From assembly GCF_002891435.1 (NCBI RefSeq), contig NZ_POUC01000027.1:1-38172 (forward strand): a stretch of DNA of 38,172 bases. The letters run 5' to 3'. Positions 1-7,830 of this stretch are shown one piece after another. The notes under the pieces were generated by a model that saw nothing but the letters and a program-made list of their open reading frames with translations, was not told where the DNA came from and did no database searches. Position 1 is the stretch's first letter. Every line of letters starts with the position of its first letter. Position numbers and translations under genes: made by a program. Source of the stretch: Streptomyces cahuitamycinicus. GTDB taxonomy: Bacteria > Actinomycetota > Actinomycetes > Streptomycetales > Streptomycetaceae.

Positions 1-764
1 GAGGGGATCAGGGTAAAGCGGCCCGCGATCTGGGCGCCGCGTGTCCCGGACAGCAGCCCGGATTCGCCGATGTCGATGCCGGCATAGACGAAGGTGGCGG
101 GCAGACGTTCGGAGAAGTACTTGAGGGTGTCGGCGACTTCGGCGCCGTGGCGGCTGGTGAGCGAGATGTTGTGGAGTTCGTCGACCAGCACCAGAGCGGT
201 GCGGGTATCGGTGCAGACACCGACGACAGCCTCGATGATGTCCGTCATGTTCGAGCGTGCCCGCACCGGCAGGCCCAGGAAGCGTGCGAACTCGGTCGCG
301 ATCATGCGGGCGGTCGCGGCGGGCGGGACGGTGACATAGACGACCGGAATCCGGTGTGTGGCATGAGGATGCCGGGCCCGGTCCAGGAGTTCATGGGAGA
401 GCCCCAACTGCGTGATGGCGATGGTCTTTCCGGTTCCCGCCGGGCCGGAAACGATCAGCCCGCGGCGGGCGCTGATCGCGTGCCGGTTCAGCAGCACCAG
501 ACGACGGCCGCAGATCGCCGTCCGCTCGACGAACGAGGTGGCGACGGTGAGCATCCGAGCGTGATGGTCAAGGCGGGACTCGTCATAGAGATCCCGCTCG
601 GCTGGGTTCATCTGCTGCCAAGCACTGCGCGACGCCAAGACCGGGGGAGTGGGTGGGCCGTCGATGAACCTGCGCCATCCAGTCAACGTGTTCAGCTGCC
701 GGTCGGCCTCGGCGTCGGTCTCCTGCAGCACGTGGCGTCGGGCCGCCGGTTTGGAGATGGTCAC
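1..764 (-). CDS. TnsC/TniB-like AAA+ ATPase, partial (C-terminus beyond left edge)
   Basis: A reading frame of 254 codons runs off the left edge with no stop. It starts at a GTG (764-762) that overlaps the stop of the transposase gene as GTGA. Walker A GPAGTGKT lies at residues 107-114 and Walker B LVLVDELHNI about 70 residues later, followed by the arginine- and glycine-rich stretch usual in TniB/TnsC proteins. In Tn7- and Tn5053-type transposons this ATPase binds target DNA or a target selector and activates the DDE transposase. It is the third gene of a tnsA-tnsB-tnsC-like operon. Which selector it works with (TniQ, TnsD or another) cannot be told, because that gene would lie outside the window. 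The family assignment is firm; the exact subfamily is not. Confidence 0.88.
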   Translation of the reverse strand, partial: MTISKPAARRHVLQETDAEADRQLNTLTGWRRFIDGPPTPPVLASRSAWQQMNPAERDLYDESRLDHHARMLTVATSFVERTAICGRRLVLLNRHAISARRGLIVSGPAGTGKTIAITQLGLSHELLDRARHPHATHRIPVVYVTVPPAATARMIATEFARFLGLPVRARSNMTDIIEAVVGVCTDTRTALVLVDELHNISLTSRHGAEVADTLKYFSERLPATFVYAGIDIGESGLLSGTRGAQIAGRFTLIP

Positions 765-2653
765 GTGCGCCTCCAAGGATCGGCCAGCGGGTCAAACAGG
801 CCCAGCGGGATGACCTCTGCCAGCGCGGAGTCCGCCGTCTCCTCGGCCACGGGCTCGCTCTCGGCCGGTGGATCAGGGATCTCCCGGCTCGGGGCGGTCG
901 CTCGGGTGCGGGCTGCAACCCGGCGATCCTTCCTTGATCGTTTGACCGGAGGGTGCTCCTCGCCGACAGGGCCGTCGTGGGCGCGCTTGAGCAGGGCGGC
1001 TGCCGCTTCCGTGATCTGGATTTCGCTGCCGTTCGGATTCTGCTGGCGGGCGTGATCCCAGGCCATCTCACCGAACGGGACGCCGACGCGGTGCAGGTGC
1101 CGCCAGAACACGGTGATCCACCGGTCCCTCTCACCGCGGCGGTCGCGTACCCAGATCCGCGAGATGTCGTAGGGGTCGTAGTGGACCTCCCACAAGCCCT
1201 TCTTCTCCGCGACCCCGGAGTGCTGACGGCGTAGCGGGTTCAACTCCGGGCTGTCGTAGGTGCGGCGCTTGATCCGGATGCCGTAGGCGTTGATCGCGTG
1301 CCACCGCTCCGGCAGAAGCTCGACGTAGTCCTCACCGCTCAACGGGGCCGGAACGTAGCCGCACGACTCCAGCAGCATCGCGTACTTCTCGTTCGGCGAG
1401 AACGCCCGCTTCGGCGCGCTGGGATCGCGCAGCGCGTCGTGCGGCCGGTTCTGCCAGACCGTGACGATCCACTCATCCAGCAGGTCCTGCAGCTCGGGCA
1501 AGGACCACAGCGGTCCGTCTTCCACATGCCGGCCACGGCGGTCGATCGAGCGGCCGGTGTACCCCGCGACGAACTGCGCGAACAGCGTCGCCACCGATCC
1601 CAGCGTCTTCTCGATCACGCCCTTCTCGAAGGGCGACGCCTTGTGCGTCGGCTGCAGCGAGACGCCCAAAAAGCGGCAGGAGGCACGGAAGTTGTGTGAG
1701 ATGAACACCTTGCCGTGATCGCAGACGATCGTCTCTGGAACGATCACCGGCCTTGCCGCCGCCTGGTCCAGCCGCTCGTCCAGGGCCAGCAGCCGCCGAT
1801 GCGGCAGGAGCGACCGGGACATCCGCAGCGCCTGTGGCCAGCCCGGCCGCATCGTCTCCGGTGTGATGCTGCGGGCCAGGAGGGCGGAGGCGTCGGCCGC
1901 CTTCGTCGTCGGACGCAGCACCGCCGCCGTGATCGACCTGGACGCGATGTCGACCAGCGCGGTCAGCTCGACCTTCTCCGCGATGCCGTCATCCAGCCGT
2001 ACCAAAACGTCCAGCGGAGTGGAGTCGATCTGCATCAGCTCGCCCGGCGCGATAGCCGGGACTTCCCCGAACGGGCCGGCCGGACGCGCTTGCAACGAGC
2101 GGCGTGTCCTCGCCGAACCGGTCGCGTGCGTGCCGACCGCCAACTTGTCGAACAGTCGATAAAGCGTGCGCTCCGTAGGCAATTCGATGCCATCGGCATC
2201 CTCGCGGGACACCAGGATCTCCTTCGTCCGCCAGATGATGAACCGGACCGTCCTTGAGGAGGCATCGGCCGTCTCGGCGATCGCCTGCCTCATCGCCTCG
2301 ACCACCAACGGGGACATCTGGCCGAAGTCCGGCAGCTTCTTGGCCGACCGGCCGTCCGCCAGCCCGACCAGCCCGTCGCGCTGATAACGCTGGCGCCGCT
2401 GCTTGATTCCACTGGCCGTCATCCGATGGCCCGCCGCGGTCAGCTCGGCGGCCTTGGCCCGCTCCCGCTCGGCCAGGCAACGTTGCCGAGGGTCGAACTC
2501 CGGCCGCGGCACTGCCCCGTGGGGAGCATCCGGCGGCAATCCGTGCAGCACCTCCAAGATGTGTCCTTCCCACCAACGAGCCTGTTCAGCAGCCTTCTTA
2601 GGGAACTCCGCGATCCGCGCCGTCGGCGGGACCCGACGCTCCTCGCTCGTCAT
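761..2653 (-). CDS. TnsB/TniA-like DDE transposase (Mu/Tn7 superfamily)
   Basis: This 630-aa protein carries the retroviral-integrase-fold catalytic core of Mu/TnsB/TniA transposases: D210 in MQIDSTPLD, D312 in VCDHGKVF and E348 in VIEKT, which gives DD35E spacing. A helix-turn-helix-like region (about 75-105) precedes the core, and a Mu-C-like beta domain with a charged tail follows (about 430-630). The ATG at 2653 was chosen because it overlaps the TnsA stop as ATGA; a longer upstream frame exists but only shadows the tnsA gene. TnsB-type proteins bind repeated sites in the transposon ends and perform 3' cleavage and strand transfer. The repeats at 3436-3483 are plausible binding sites. The gene is intact and lies between tnsA-like and tnsC-like genes. 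Confidence 0.93.
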   Translation of the reverse strand: MTSEERRVPPTARIAEFPKKAAEQARWWEGHILEVLHGLPPDAPHGAVPRPEFDPRQRCLAERERAKAAELTAAGHRMTASGIKQRRQRYQRDGLVGLADGRSAKKLPDFGQMSPLVVEAMRQAIAETADASSRTVRFIIWRTKEILVSREDADGIELPTERTLYRLFDKLAVGTHATGSARTRRSLQARPAGPFGEVPAIAPGELMQIDSTPLDVLVRLDDGIAEKVELTALVDIASRSITAAVLRPTTKAADASALLARSITPETMRPGWPQALRMSRSLLPHRRLLALDERLDQAAARPVIVPETIVCDHGKVFISHNFRASCRFLGVSLQPTHKASPFEKGVIEKTLGSVATLFAQFVAGYTGRSIDRRGRHVEDGPLWSLPELQDLLDEWIVTVWQNRPHDALRDPSAPKRAFSPNEKYAMLLESCGYVPAPLSGEDYVELLPERWHAINAYGIRIKRRTYDSPELNPLRRQHSGVAEKKGLWEVHYDPYDISRIWVRDRRGERDRWITVFWRHLHRVGVPFGEMAWDHARQQNPNGSEIQITEAAAALLKRAHDGPVGEEHPPVKRSRKDRRVAARTRATAPSREIPDPPAESEPVAEETADSALAEVIPLGLFDPLADPWRRT

Positions 2654-3408
2654 CCGGCACTCCCGCCAGCCCGGCGCGCGACCGTGCGCGGCCCGAGCAA
2701 TTCGATGTCCATCTGTTCGGCCGACAACTCGTGCTTCCACAAGAGGTGGAACAACACAGGCAGCGTCGCGAGCCGGTCGCCAGCCGCATCGGCCCCGGCC
2801 ATCAGCGGCCCCGGCTGCGAGAAGACCTCCAACAGCCGAGCTGCTACCGGCTCCCGTCGGCAGCGGGGGTGCCGGTAGCGCGACAGCCACCGGACATTCG
2901 CCAATAGCACTGCCTCCGGCGTCCCCACCCGCTCGAACCTCCACCCGACTTCCGCGCAGGCTTTGCGCGTCAATTCGAACGCTTCGGCATCCCGCGGAGC
3001 GATCCAGTCGTCGGCACGGACATCGACGACCACCGCCGAGCCATCGACCCGGCGTACGAAGAAGTCCGGGGCATGCCGACGCTCACGTTCCCCGTCGTGC
3101 CAGTGCAGCCAGAATGGCTGGGACGCTATCCCCACCACAGCAGGATCGAAGTCCATGAGCACCAGCCGGTCCCGCTCCAACCACGACTCGAAACCGACGT
3201 GCTGCCCTGTAGTCGCCGCCCAGTACCACCCGGGGAAATGGCGCCCACCCCACGACCACCGAAACGGCCGGACCGGCACCGCGTCTTCGAACCTGGCCGT
3301 CGCGCAGTCCAGCAACGGACGACGCCGCTTACTCCCGCGCTTGTCGTCCACACGACACGACACCTCGACGTACGGGGCAGTGCTCTCCACCCCTGTCGAT
3401 ACCGACAT
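2650..3408 (-). CDS. TnsA-like heteromeric transposase endonuclease subunit
   Basis: A 252-aa protein with a restriction-endonuclease-fold N-terminal half. An acidic residue lies in FESWLERDRL, an aspartate in HAPDFFVRR, and then VVVDVRADD stands where E. coli TnsA has its Q-x-K motif, so the lysine is replaced by arginine and the glutamine by aspartate. The C-terminal half (about 190-240, LPVLFHLLWKHEL) resembles the TnsC-interacting winged-helix part of TnsA. In Tn7, TnsA cuts the 5' strands at the ends so that transposition is cut-and-paste. The ATG at 3408 has a G-rich Shine-Dalgarno-like stretch just upstream, and the stop overlaps the tnsB start. It is the first gene of the operon and lies less than 100 bp from the presumed transposon end. 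Confidence 0.85.
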   Translation of the reverse strand: MSVSTGVESTAPYVEVSCRVDDKRGSKRRRPLLDCATARFEDAVPVRPFRWSWGGRHFPGWYWAATTGQHVGFESWLERDRLVLMDFDPAVVGIASQPFWLHWHDGERERRHAPDFFVRRVDGSAVVVDVRADDWIAPRDAEAFELTRKACAEVGWRFERVGTPEAVLLANVRWLSRYRHPRCRREPVAARLLEVFSQPGPLMAGADAAGDRLATLPVLFHLLWKHELSAEQMDIELLGPRTVARRAGGSAG

Positions 3409-3435
3409 TCGACACCCCCAGCGTGATCACCCCTC

Positions 3436-3503
3436 CGACTAGATTCACTGTCAGAAAAGCCGAAACGACTGAGTTCGCTGTCAAACGCCTCGATTGGATG
3501 ACA
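3436..3503 (-). repeat. Transposon end with two direct repeats and a TGTCA tip
   Basis: On the plus strand two 18-bp repeats, CGACTAGATTCACTGTCA (3436-3453) and CGACTGAGTTCGCTGTCA (3466-3483), match at 14 of 18 positions and start exactly 30 bp apart. Twenty bases further out lies TGACA (3499-3503), so the minus strand reads TGTCA inward, as the tips of Tn5053/Tn7-type elements usually begin with TGT. Repeats of this size next to tnsA are typical TnsB/TniA binding sites. The tip at 3503 is an inference because the other end is outside the window, so neither the inverted repeat nor the target duplication can be tested. A 5-bp duplication would start with AAGGA at 3504. Confidence 0.6.
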
Positions 3504-3577
3504 AAGGACAGCTTCTTTCCAGTTCGCTCGGGGCAGACAGGAAAGCCCCGGAAAGGACTGGTGCCCGCCCGCAGACC

Positions 3578-4372
3578 ATGTCAACGTACAACGCCCTGCC
3601 AGAGCACCTACCCCCGAAGCCCACGGAGGCGCCCCTGTACCCGCATCACCCCAGCGACTCCCTCCCCGACGACTCGCAGGAGCCGTTGTACTGGGTCAGC
3701 CCGCGCCACTTGGCCGGTGACGACAACGCTCTCGCCGAGCAGGTTGGGGCCACCCTGACCGGCCTCGGCTGGCGCATGTGGCCCACCTCCCGCAACACCT
3801 TGTTGTACGTGAGCCCGGACGAGCTGTGCGGTGCCGAGTGGATCCTTGCGGCCTACCCGTTCGAACTGGGCGGGCTGCCCGTGGCCTGGCAACTGAGCGC
3901 TCGCCCGCATGCCGACTCCGCGATGGCGGAGTGGAACGCCTACTTCACCGCCGGTATGCCGTACGAGGCGCTGGCCGACCTCCTCGTGGCCCTCGACGTC
4001 CGCGAGGCACCGGAAATCGGCGTAGAGGAGCCCGAGACGGTCCTCAACGCGCTCGGTGCCCAAGGCTGGGTCCGTGACCTGGACTGCCCACACACCACCG
4101 CCATGGACCCCGGGTTCTCCGCCACGGTTTCCCTGGGGCTGCAGCCGCCGCTTGTCCAGGACGCGGATCCCCGCCCTGACTTGATGGGGTGGCAGGCGTG
4201 GGCGGAACCCGTTCTCGGCGCCCCATATCTGTGGTGCGCCAGCTTCAGCGCCAGCATCCCCCATGACCTGGTCGCCGCCTTCGCCTCCACTCTGGCCTCG
4301 CCGGCCCTGGTGCCCCGCCGCACCCTGCCCAAAGACGCCGAGGGCCGGCTCATGGTCCTCCGCCGCAGCTGA
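3578..4372 (+). CDS. DUF317 domain-containing protein
   Basis: A 264-aa protein of a family frequent in Streptomyces chromosomes and integrative elements and without a known function. Two related segments can be seen: YWVSPRHLAGD...LGWRMWPTS...WILAAYPFELGGLPVAWQLSA (about 35-120), and a second copy ending in LWCASFSASIPHDLVAAFAS (about 205-245). Both have the W-x-F/S-x-S-x-x-(I/T)-P-x-D-L-type signature of DUF317. The frame stays open upstream to 3494, but that part lies in the presumed transposon end, so the first ATG beyond it (3578) was taken. No convincing Shine-Dalgarno precedes it, and the natural 5' end may have been lost when the transposon inserted. Family confident; start uncertain. 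Confidence 0.78.
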   Translation: MSTYNALPEHLPPKPTEAPLYPHHPSDSLPDDSQEPLYWVSPRHLAGDDNALAEQVGATLTGLGWRMWPTSRNTLLYVSPDELCGAEWILAAYPFELGGLPVAWQLSARPHADSAMAEWNAYFTAGMPYEALADLLVALDVREAPEIGVEEPETVLNALGAQGWVRDLDCPHTTAMDPGFSATVSLGLQPPLVQDADPRPDLMGWQAWAEPVLGAPYLWCASFSASIPHDLVAAFASTLASPALVPRRTLPKDAEGRLMVLRRS

Positions 4373-4477
4373 CGACCCGCGCCCCGGGAGTGGCTGTTGT
4401 GCCGCTCCTCGCCGACCGCCGATTTTTCCGAGCGGCCCGTTCCTCGAACTCGCCGGATGGCAGAGAAGGAGACCCGT

Positions 4478-4936
4478 ATGTTCCGAATATTCCGGCGCCG
4501 TGCTCGCGCCGACCGTGAGTTCCGTGATGCCCAGCGTGCGGGCCAAGCGCTGCTGCAGACGCACACCGAAATGCCCTGGCCTGATGCGCCCGGCTCGATC
4601 GCTCCTACCGCCCAGGACGCCACGGAGGCTGCGCTGGACTCCGACTTCCTGCCGCCGGAATTTCGGGCGCCGTCCCGCCAGGATGTCGCCGGGTTCATGA
4701 TGCCCTGGGGCCAGCCGCTCCTCATCGACGGCGAGGTACGTGAGTGTCCCGAGTGCGGCGCCTACCAGAACTGGGTTGTCCTCTGCATGCGCGACGACTC
4801 GGTGTGGCTACGGTGCCGTGTCGGCCATACGACGAAGGAGCCGGGACTGGACGCGACCTGGTACAACCGCCACTCCGGTCCGGCCGACCGCTGGCACCCC
4901 ACCCTTGCGGACGGGCTGCGCCACCTCGGCCACTGA
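4478..4936 (+). CDS. Hypothetical protein with C-terminal zinc-ribbon-like motif
   Basis: A 152-aa protein with no recognised family. The basic N-terminus MFRIFRRRARADREF is followed by a linker, and the C-terminal half contains CPECGAYQNW...LRCRVGH (about residues 90-120), a CxxC...C/H pattern that could bind zinc. The ATG at 4478 was chosen because GAAGGAG lies about 8 nt upstream; the frame is open further upstream without such a site. It lies 105 bp after the DUF317 gene on the same strand and may share its transcript. Function unknown. Confidence 0.6.
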   Translation: MFRIFRRRARADREFRDAQRAGQALLQTHTEMPWPDAPGSIAPTAQDATEAALDSDFLPPEFRAPSRQDVAGFMMPWGQPLLIDGEVRECPECGAYQNWVVLCMRDDSVWLRCRVGHTTKEPGLDATWYNRHSGPADRWHPTLADGLRHLGH

Positions 4937-5035
4937 CTCCCACGAAACCCCCTGTCCCCTTTCCCCTGCACATCGCCGGCCCCGGAGAGCCGGGTTAGTC
5001 AGGCCGTCCACTCCGCACCAACATTGGGGTTTCAC

Positions 5036-5251
5036 ATGCGCTTTCCCACCACGACCGCCCTCTGCCTGGGCACCTTGTCCGTCCTGGTCCTGGCGGCCTG
5101 CTCCAACGGCAGCACTCGCGCCACGGACCCGACGTCTTCCGCCTCCGCTTCAGGACGCCAAGAGGGCAGGAATGCCCCGGCTGCGGGGCCGTTGTCCTCG
5201 GCCGCGTTGAGCAAGCGGCTTCTGGACGAGAGCGACCTGGGCGAGGGCTGA
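5036..5251 (+). pseudogene. Lipoprotein gene, truncated to signal peptide and first ~50 residues
   Basis: The 71-aa product starts MRFPTTTALCLGTLSVLVLAAC, a type II signal peptide with lipobox LAAC, and ends DESDLGEG just before a TGA. The segment PLSSAALSKRLLDESDLGEG resembles the opening of a longer class of Streptomyces lipoproteins in which the text would continue, usually with a tyrosine (recollection of the family). The gene therefore looks cut off exactly at the junction with the SBD-like fragment at 5251. A GGGG stretch 6 nt before ATG 5036 serves as ribosome binding site. It may still be expressed as a short lipopeptide. Confidence 0.6.
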
Positions 5252-5370
5252 AGCAACTGCTGGTGGAGTACGGTCCACCGCGCGGGACCACACCCGCCTA
5301 TCCCTTCCACCATCTGGTCAGCGATGGGGTGTGGGAAGTGCGGACCGAGCACGGCGCCGGCAGCCCAGGT
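5251..5370 (+). pseudogene. Fragment resembling the sulfur-binding domain (SBD) of a ScoMcrA-like type IV restriction enzyme
   Basis: In the +1 frame the DNA reads KQLLVEYGPPRGTTPAYPF followed by HHLVSDGVWEVRTEHG. The combination of a (F/Y)GPPR motif, YPF and a (S/N)DG-x-WEV motif is what I recall from the phosphorothioate-DNA-binding domain of ScoMcrA and related restriction endonucleases. Only about 40 codons remain: no start codon with a ribosome site, no surface loop or HNH nuclease part, and the frame then becomes unrelated. It overlaps the start of the next open frame and directly follows the stop of the truncated lipoprotein gene. Assignment is by motif memory only. Confidence 0.5.
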
Positions 5371-6079
5371 TGCCAGCGGTCTGCAGGAGTGGGTCAATTC
5401 CGGCTCTCTCGTAGCGCCGTGGGCGGATGTCGATACGTTCCGCGCGGACGACGCGGCGGAGTTGGCACTGGTGGAGTCCTCTCGCCACGTCCGGGGCAGC
5501 ACGGATTTTGAGGCCGCCCGCATGATCCTCGGATTCGTTCGCCCAAAGAACAGGCTGCGCCTGCGCCGAACGGTGGCGGACGCAGGCGTTCTGGAGCTGA
5601 GCCGCCTCGACGAGACTGCACCGCTCATCGGCATGGACGCCGCCGAACTCCGCGGCGACACCATGGTGTTCGAGAACCGCCACGGCATGTACCTGGCCGG
5701 GTGGCCGGTCACCGAGCGCATCGCCCGCCACGTGGCCGGACGCCTCGCCGACGAGATCCTTCCGGAGGTGGACCGCAAGCAGCAGGACATCGAGCAGGAG
5801 CGTGCGCAGCCCTCCTGGTACTCCTACAGCCGGCGCGACGAGCGCAAGCTGGACGCGGAGGCGGCCGTCCTGCGAAGCGTCCGGGCGTGGTGCGGCCAGG
5901 ACAAGGCCGACCGCTACGACGAGTTGGTTGCCCTGCGCGCCGAGGTCATCCGGCTCGGAGAGCTGGTCGAGAAGGCGGTCAAGGCCCTACGCGACCGCGG
6001 TCACGGCGTCATCGCCTCCACCATTGAGCGCGACCTTGGCGTCCATATCGCCAGCCTTGATCCTGACGTGCGTCGATGA
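5324..6079 (+). CDS. Hypothetical protein, probably N-terminally truncated
   Basis: A 251-aa open frame whose first ~15 codons read through the SBD-like fragment in another frame, so the start at 5324 is probably not native. From about residue 17 (VASGLQEWVNSGSLVAPWADVDTF) the protein looks genuine, with Streptomyces codon bias, and continues to a helical C-terminal part (about 150-235) rich in Lys, Arg, Asp and Glu. No family was recognised and no catalytic motif is visible. Its last 71 bases overlap the end of the oppositely oriented 537-aa gene. It is either a degraded copy that lost its 5' end in the rearrangement or a gene with a replaced start. Confidence 0.45.
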   Translation: MGCGKCGPSTAPAAQVASGLQEWVNSGSLVAPWADVDTFRADDAAELALVESSRHVRGSTDFEAARMILGFVRPKNRLRLRRTVADAGVLELSRLDETAPLIGMDAAELRGDTMVFENRHGMYLAGWPVTERIARHVAGRLADEILPEVDRKQQDIEQERAQPSWYSYSRRDERKLDAEAAVLRSVRAWCGQDKADRYDELVALRAEVIRLGELVEKAVKALRDRGHGVIASTIERDLGVHIASLDPDVRR

Positions 6080-7622
6080 GACCGCGCCACGGATCTGGAT
6101 CCACCTTGGTCGGTGCCGGCTGTGTAGCGGGCTTCTTCTCCTTCTCCGGCCGGTGTGGGTGCCAGCCGTCGAGGAACGGCCGCAGTTGATCTCCCGTCGG
6201 CTCCGCATCGAAGTTGAGAGAAGCCAAGCCCTTGCCGCTGAGGGTGGGGTCGAGCCGGTCGGCCTCCGTCTTCCCCCAAGTCGACCACTCTCGCAGCCTC
6301 TCGGCTTCGAGGCTGTCTTCCGACGCCGCGGCGGCTTCATCCAGAGCGGCACAGAACGTCCGGATCTCCCCTGCCGCCTGCCACCGCTCAAGGGCCGTAC
6401 CGAAGTGCTCGGCCCGTACTGCGTGAACCGCCTTGATCGAAGCCACGCTGACGGTGGCCTCCCACTCGCGCCGCTCGCGTTCCTCCCGCTCAGCTTCTAG
6501 GCGCCGACGCTCTGCCTCCTGCCGCTCCCGCTCCTCTCGCAGGCGCTGCTGCTCCGCCTCACGTTCCAGCCGAGCCCGCTCCTGCTCCTCGGCGCGAGCC
6601 TTCAACGCCCGGAAGACAGAACCGATCTGCTCCTCCAACGGCTTCTTGGCTGTGTCAGCCCATTCCTTCTTCCAGCCGTAGCTGTAACCCGATTGCTGGC
6701 TGACCAGCAGCTCCAGTTCGCCGGACGGCTCGAACTTCTGAGCTGGGGTGACACGCTGCCAGTCGTACGTGCGACGGCCCGGCTGCTTGGGGACGTACCG
6801 GACCGGCTTCTGCCGTTCGCGGAGGCCGACCTCGTACGTCCTGCCGTGGACGGTGAGCAGCGGCCTCGGCTGCCTGCGCTTCTTCGACACCGCGATCTCG
6901 CCGTGGCGTGCGAGGGCTTCCTCGGCGAGGAGCCGGAGCAGCGAGAGCACCCGGGGGAGGACCTCCTCCGAGATCTCGAAGGCGCTGTGGTCCGCGCTGA
7001 CTGCGGCGATCACGTCCTCGACATCGGTGATCACACGGCTGCGCGCCAGCCGGATACGGTTCCACTCGGTCTCGTCTTCGCCGGTCACCCGGAGCAGGCC
7101 GAGGAAGAAGTCCCCCTTCGTCCGCCCGCTGTACTTCAGGCTGTATCCCTCGGGGGCACACTGCCGGGCCGCGTCGAACGCCCTGCGGTAGCGGGCTCGC
7201 TCCTGGTCGCTGGGGTTGGGGATCCGGAGGAACCGCCCAGCCTGCTGTACCTCCGCGATCAAGGCGGCTCCGATTTCCGCCGGCGACGGCTGTGGGGGCT
7301 TGGCGGCGCGCTGCGGCGCCGGCCTCGTCGGGGACGGGGCTGTGACTTGCTTCCGCGGGGGAGGGGCCGGCGGTGTCCGTTGGCCGGAGTCCGTTGACCG
7401 CTGCCTGCGCTGAGCTGGTTCCGGCCGGTCCGGGTGATGGCCGTGTTCCAGGTAGAAGCGCCCCGCGTCAGTGATCTCCGCCTGCCACTTCCCATCCTGC
7501 TTAGGCATGGTGATCAGGCGCCGCTCCTTGAGCGCGCGGGCGGTGAGAGCGAACTCGGGGCTGTCCGACGTGACGGGGTCGGATCCGCCTCCGATGCGGG
7601 TGAGGAGCGAGCTGCCGGTCAT
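6009..7622 (-). CDS. Hypothetical protein with central proline-rich linker and long charged coiled coil
   Basis: A 537-aa protein with no recognised enzymatic motif. Residues 1-65 look like a small winged-helix-type region (ALTARALKERRLITMPKQDG, then TDAGRFYLEHGH, as in transcription-factor-like domains). Residues 66-115 are proline-, arginine- and glutamine-rich. The middle (about 115-330) is a globular domain. Residues 345-395 are a nearly unbroken E/R/Q heptad segment (EREAEQQRLREERERQEAE) that should form a coiled coil. The C-terminal 140 residues end in QGWRYGRQGRAQWWRR. The ATG at 7622 gives the longest frame and no strong ribosome site is visible. It is the gene closest to the tRNA-Pro attachment position and probably belongs to the integrated region. 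Confidence 0.62.
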   Translation of the reverse strand: MTGSSLLTRIGGGSDPVTSDSPEFALTARALKERRLITMPKQDGKWQAEITDAGRFYLEHGHHPDRPEPAQRRQRSTDSGQRTPPAPPPRKQVTAPSPTRPAPQRAAKPPQPSPAEIGAALIAEVQQAGRFLRIPNPSDQERARYRRAFDAARQCAPEGYSLKYSGRTKGDFFLGLLRVTGEDETEWNRIRLARSRVITDVEDVIAAVSADHSAFEISEEVLPRVLSLLRLLAEEALARHGEIAVSKKRRQPRPLLTVHGRTYEVGLRERQKPVRYVPKQPGRRTYDWQRVTPAQKFEPSGELELLVSQQSGYSYGWKKEWADTAKKPLEEQIGSVFRALKARAEEQERARLEREAEQQRLREERERQEAERRRLEAEREERERREWEATVSVASIKAVHAVRAEHFGTALERWQAAGEIRTFCAALDEAAAASEDSLEAERLREWSTWGKTEADRLDPTLSGKGLASLNFDAEPTGDQLRPFLDGWHPHRPEKEKKPATQPAPTKVDPDPWRGLIDARQDQGWRYGRQGRAQWWRR

Positions 7623-7719
7623 TTAGTCGATCGTCGTACCGTCTGTTCTCTCCTCGGCACAAGCCGTGGGGTGACTCTTGCGGAGCGCAAGGTGTACTCG
7701 AGGCGGAACACCTCTCGCT

Positions 7720-7746
7720 GGGAGCCGCTCCCCGAAGTCGGCTCCC
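7720..7746. repeat. Small inverted repeat upstream of the 537-aa gene
   Basis: GGGAGCCG (7720-7727) and CGGCTCCC (7739-7746) form an 8-bp stem with an 11-nt loop, followed by a second copy of GGCTCCCAAA at 7751. It lies between the hypothetical gene and the tRNA terminator. It may be an operator or part of the attachment region; its role is unknown. Confidence 0.35.
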
Positions 7747-7780
7747 AAATGGCTCCCAAACTGGGCCCGCAAAGCAAATC

Positions 7781-7812
7781 AGGCCCGGTGCTGATCTCTC
7801 AGCACCGGGCCT
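7781..7812 (-). terminator. Rho-independent-type hairpin after tRNA-Pro
   Basis: AGGCCCGGTGCTGA (7781-7794) and its exact complement (7799-7812) give a perfect 14-bp stem with a TCTC loop, 19 nt beyond the 3' end of the tRNA. On the minus strand it is followed by TTTGCTTTGC. Most likely it terminates the tRNA transcript. Confidence 0.75.
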
Positions 7813-7830
7813 GACCTGGTGTTCTAGCTG

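Noticed and set aside
3494..3577. N-terminal extension of the DUF317 protein starting inside the transposon end
   Set aside because: It overlaps the end repeats and has no ribosome site; the reading is probably fortuitous.
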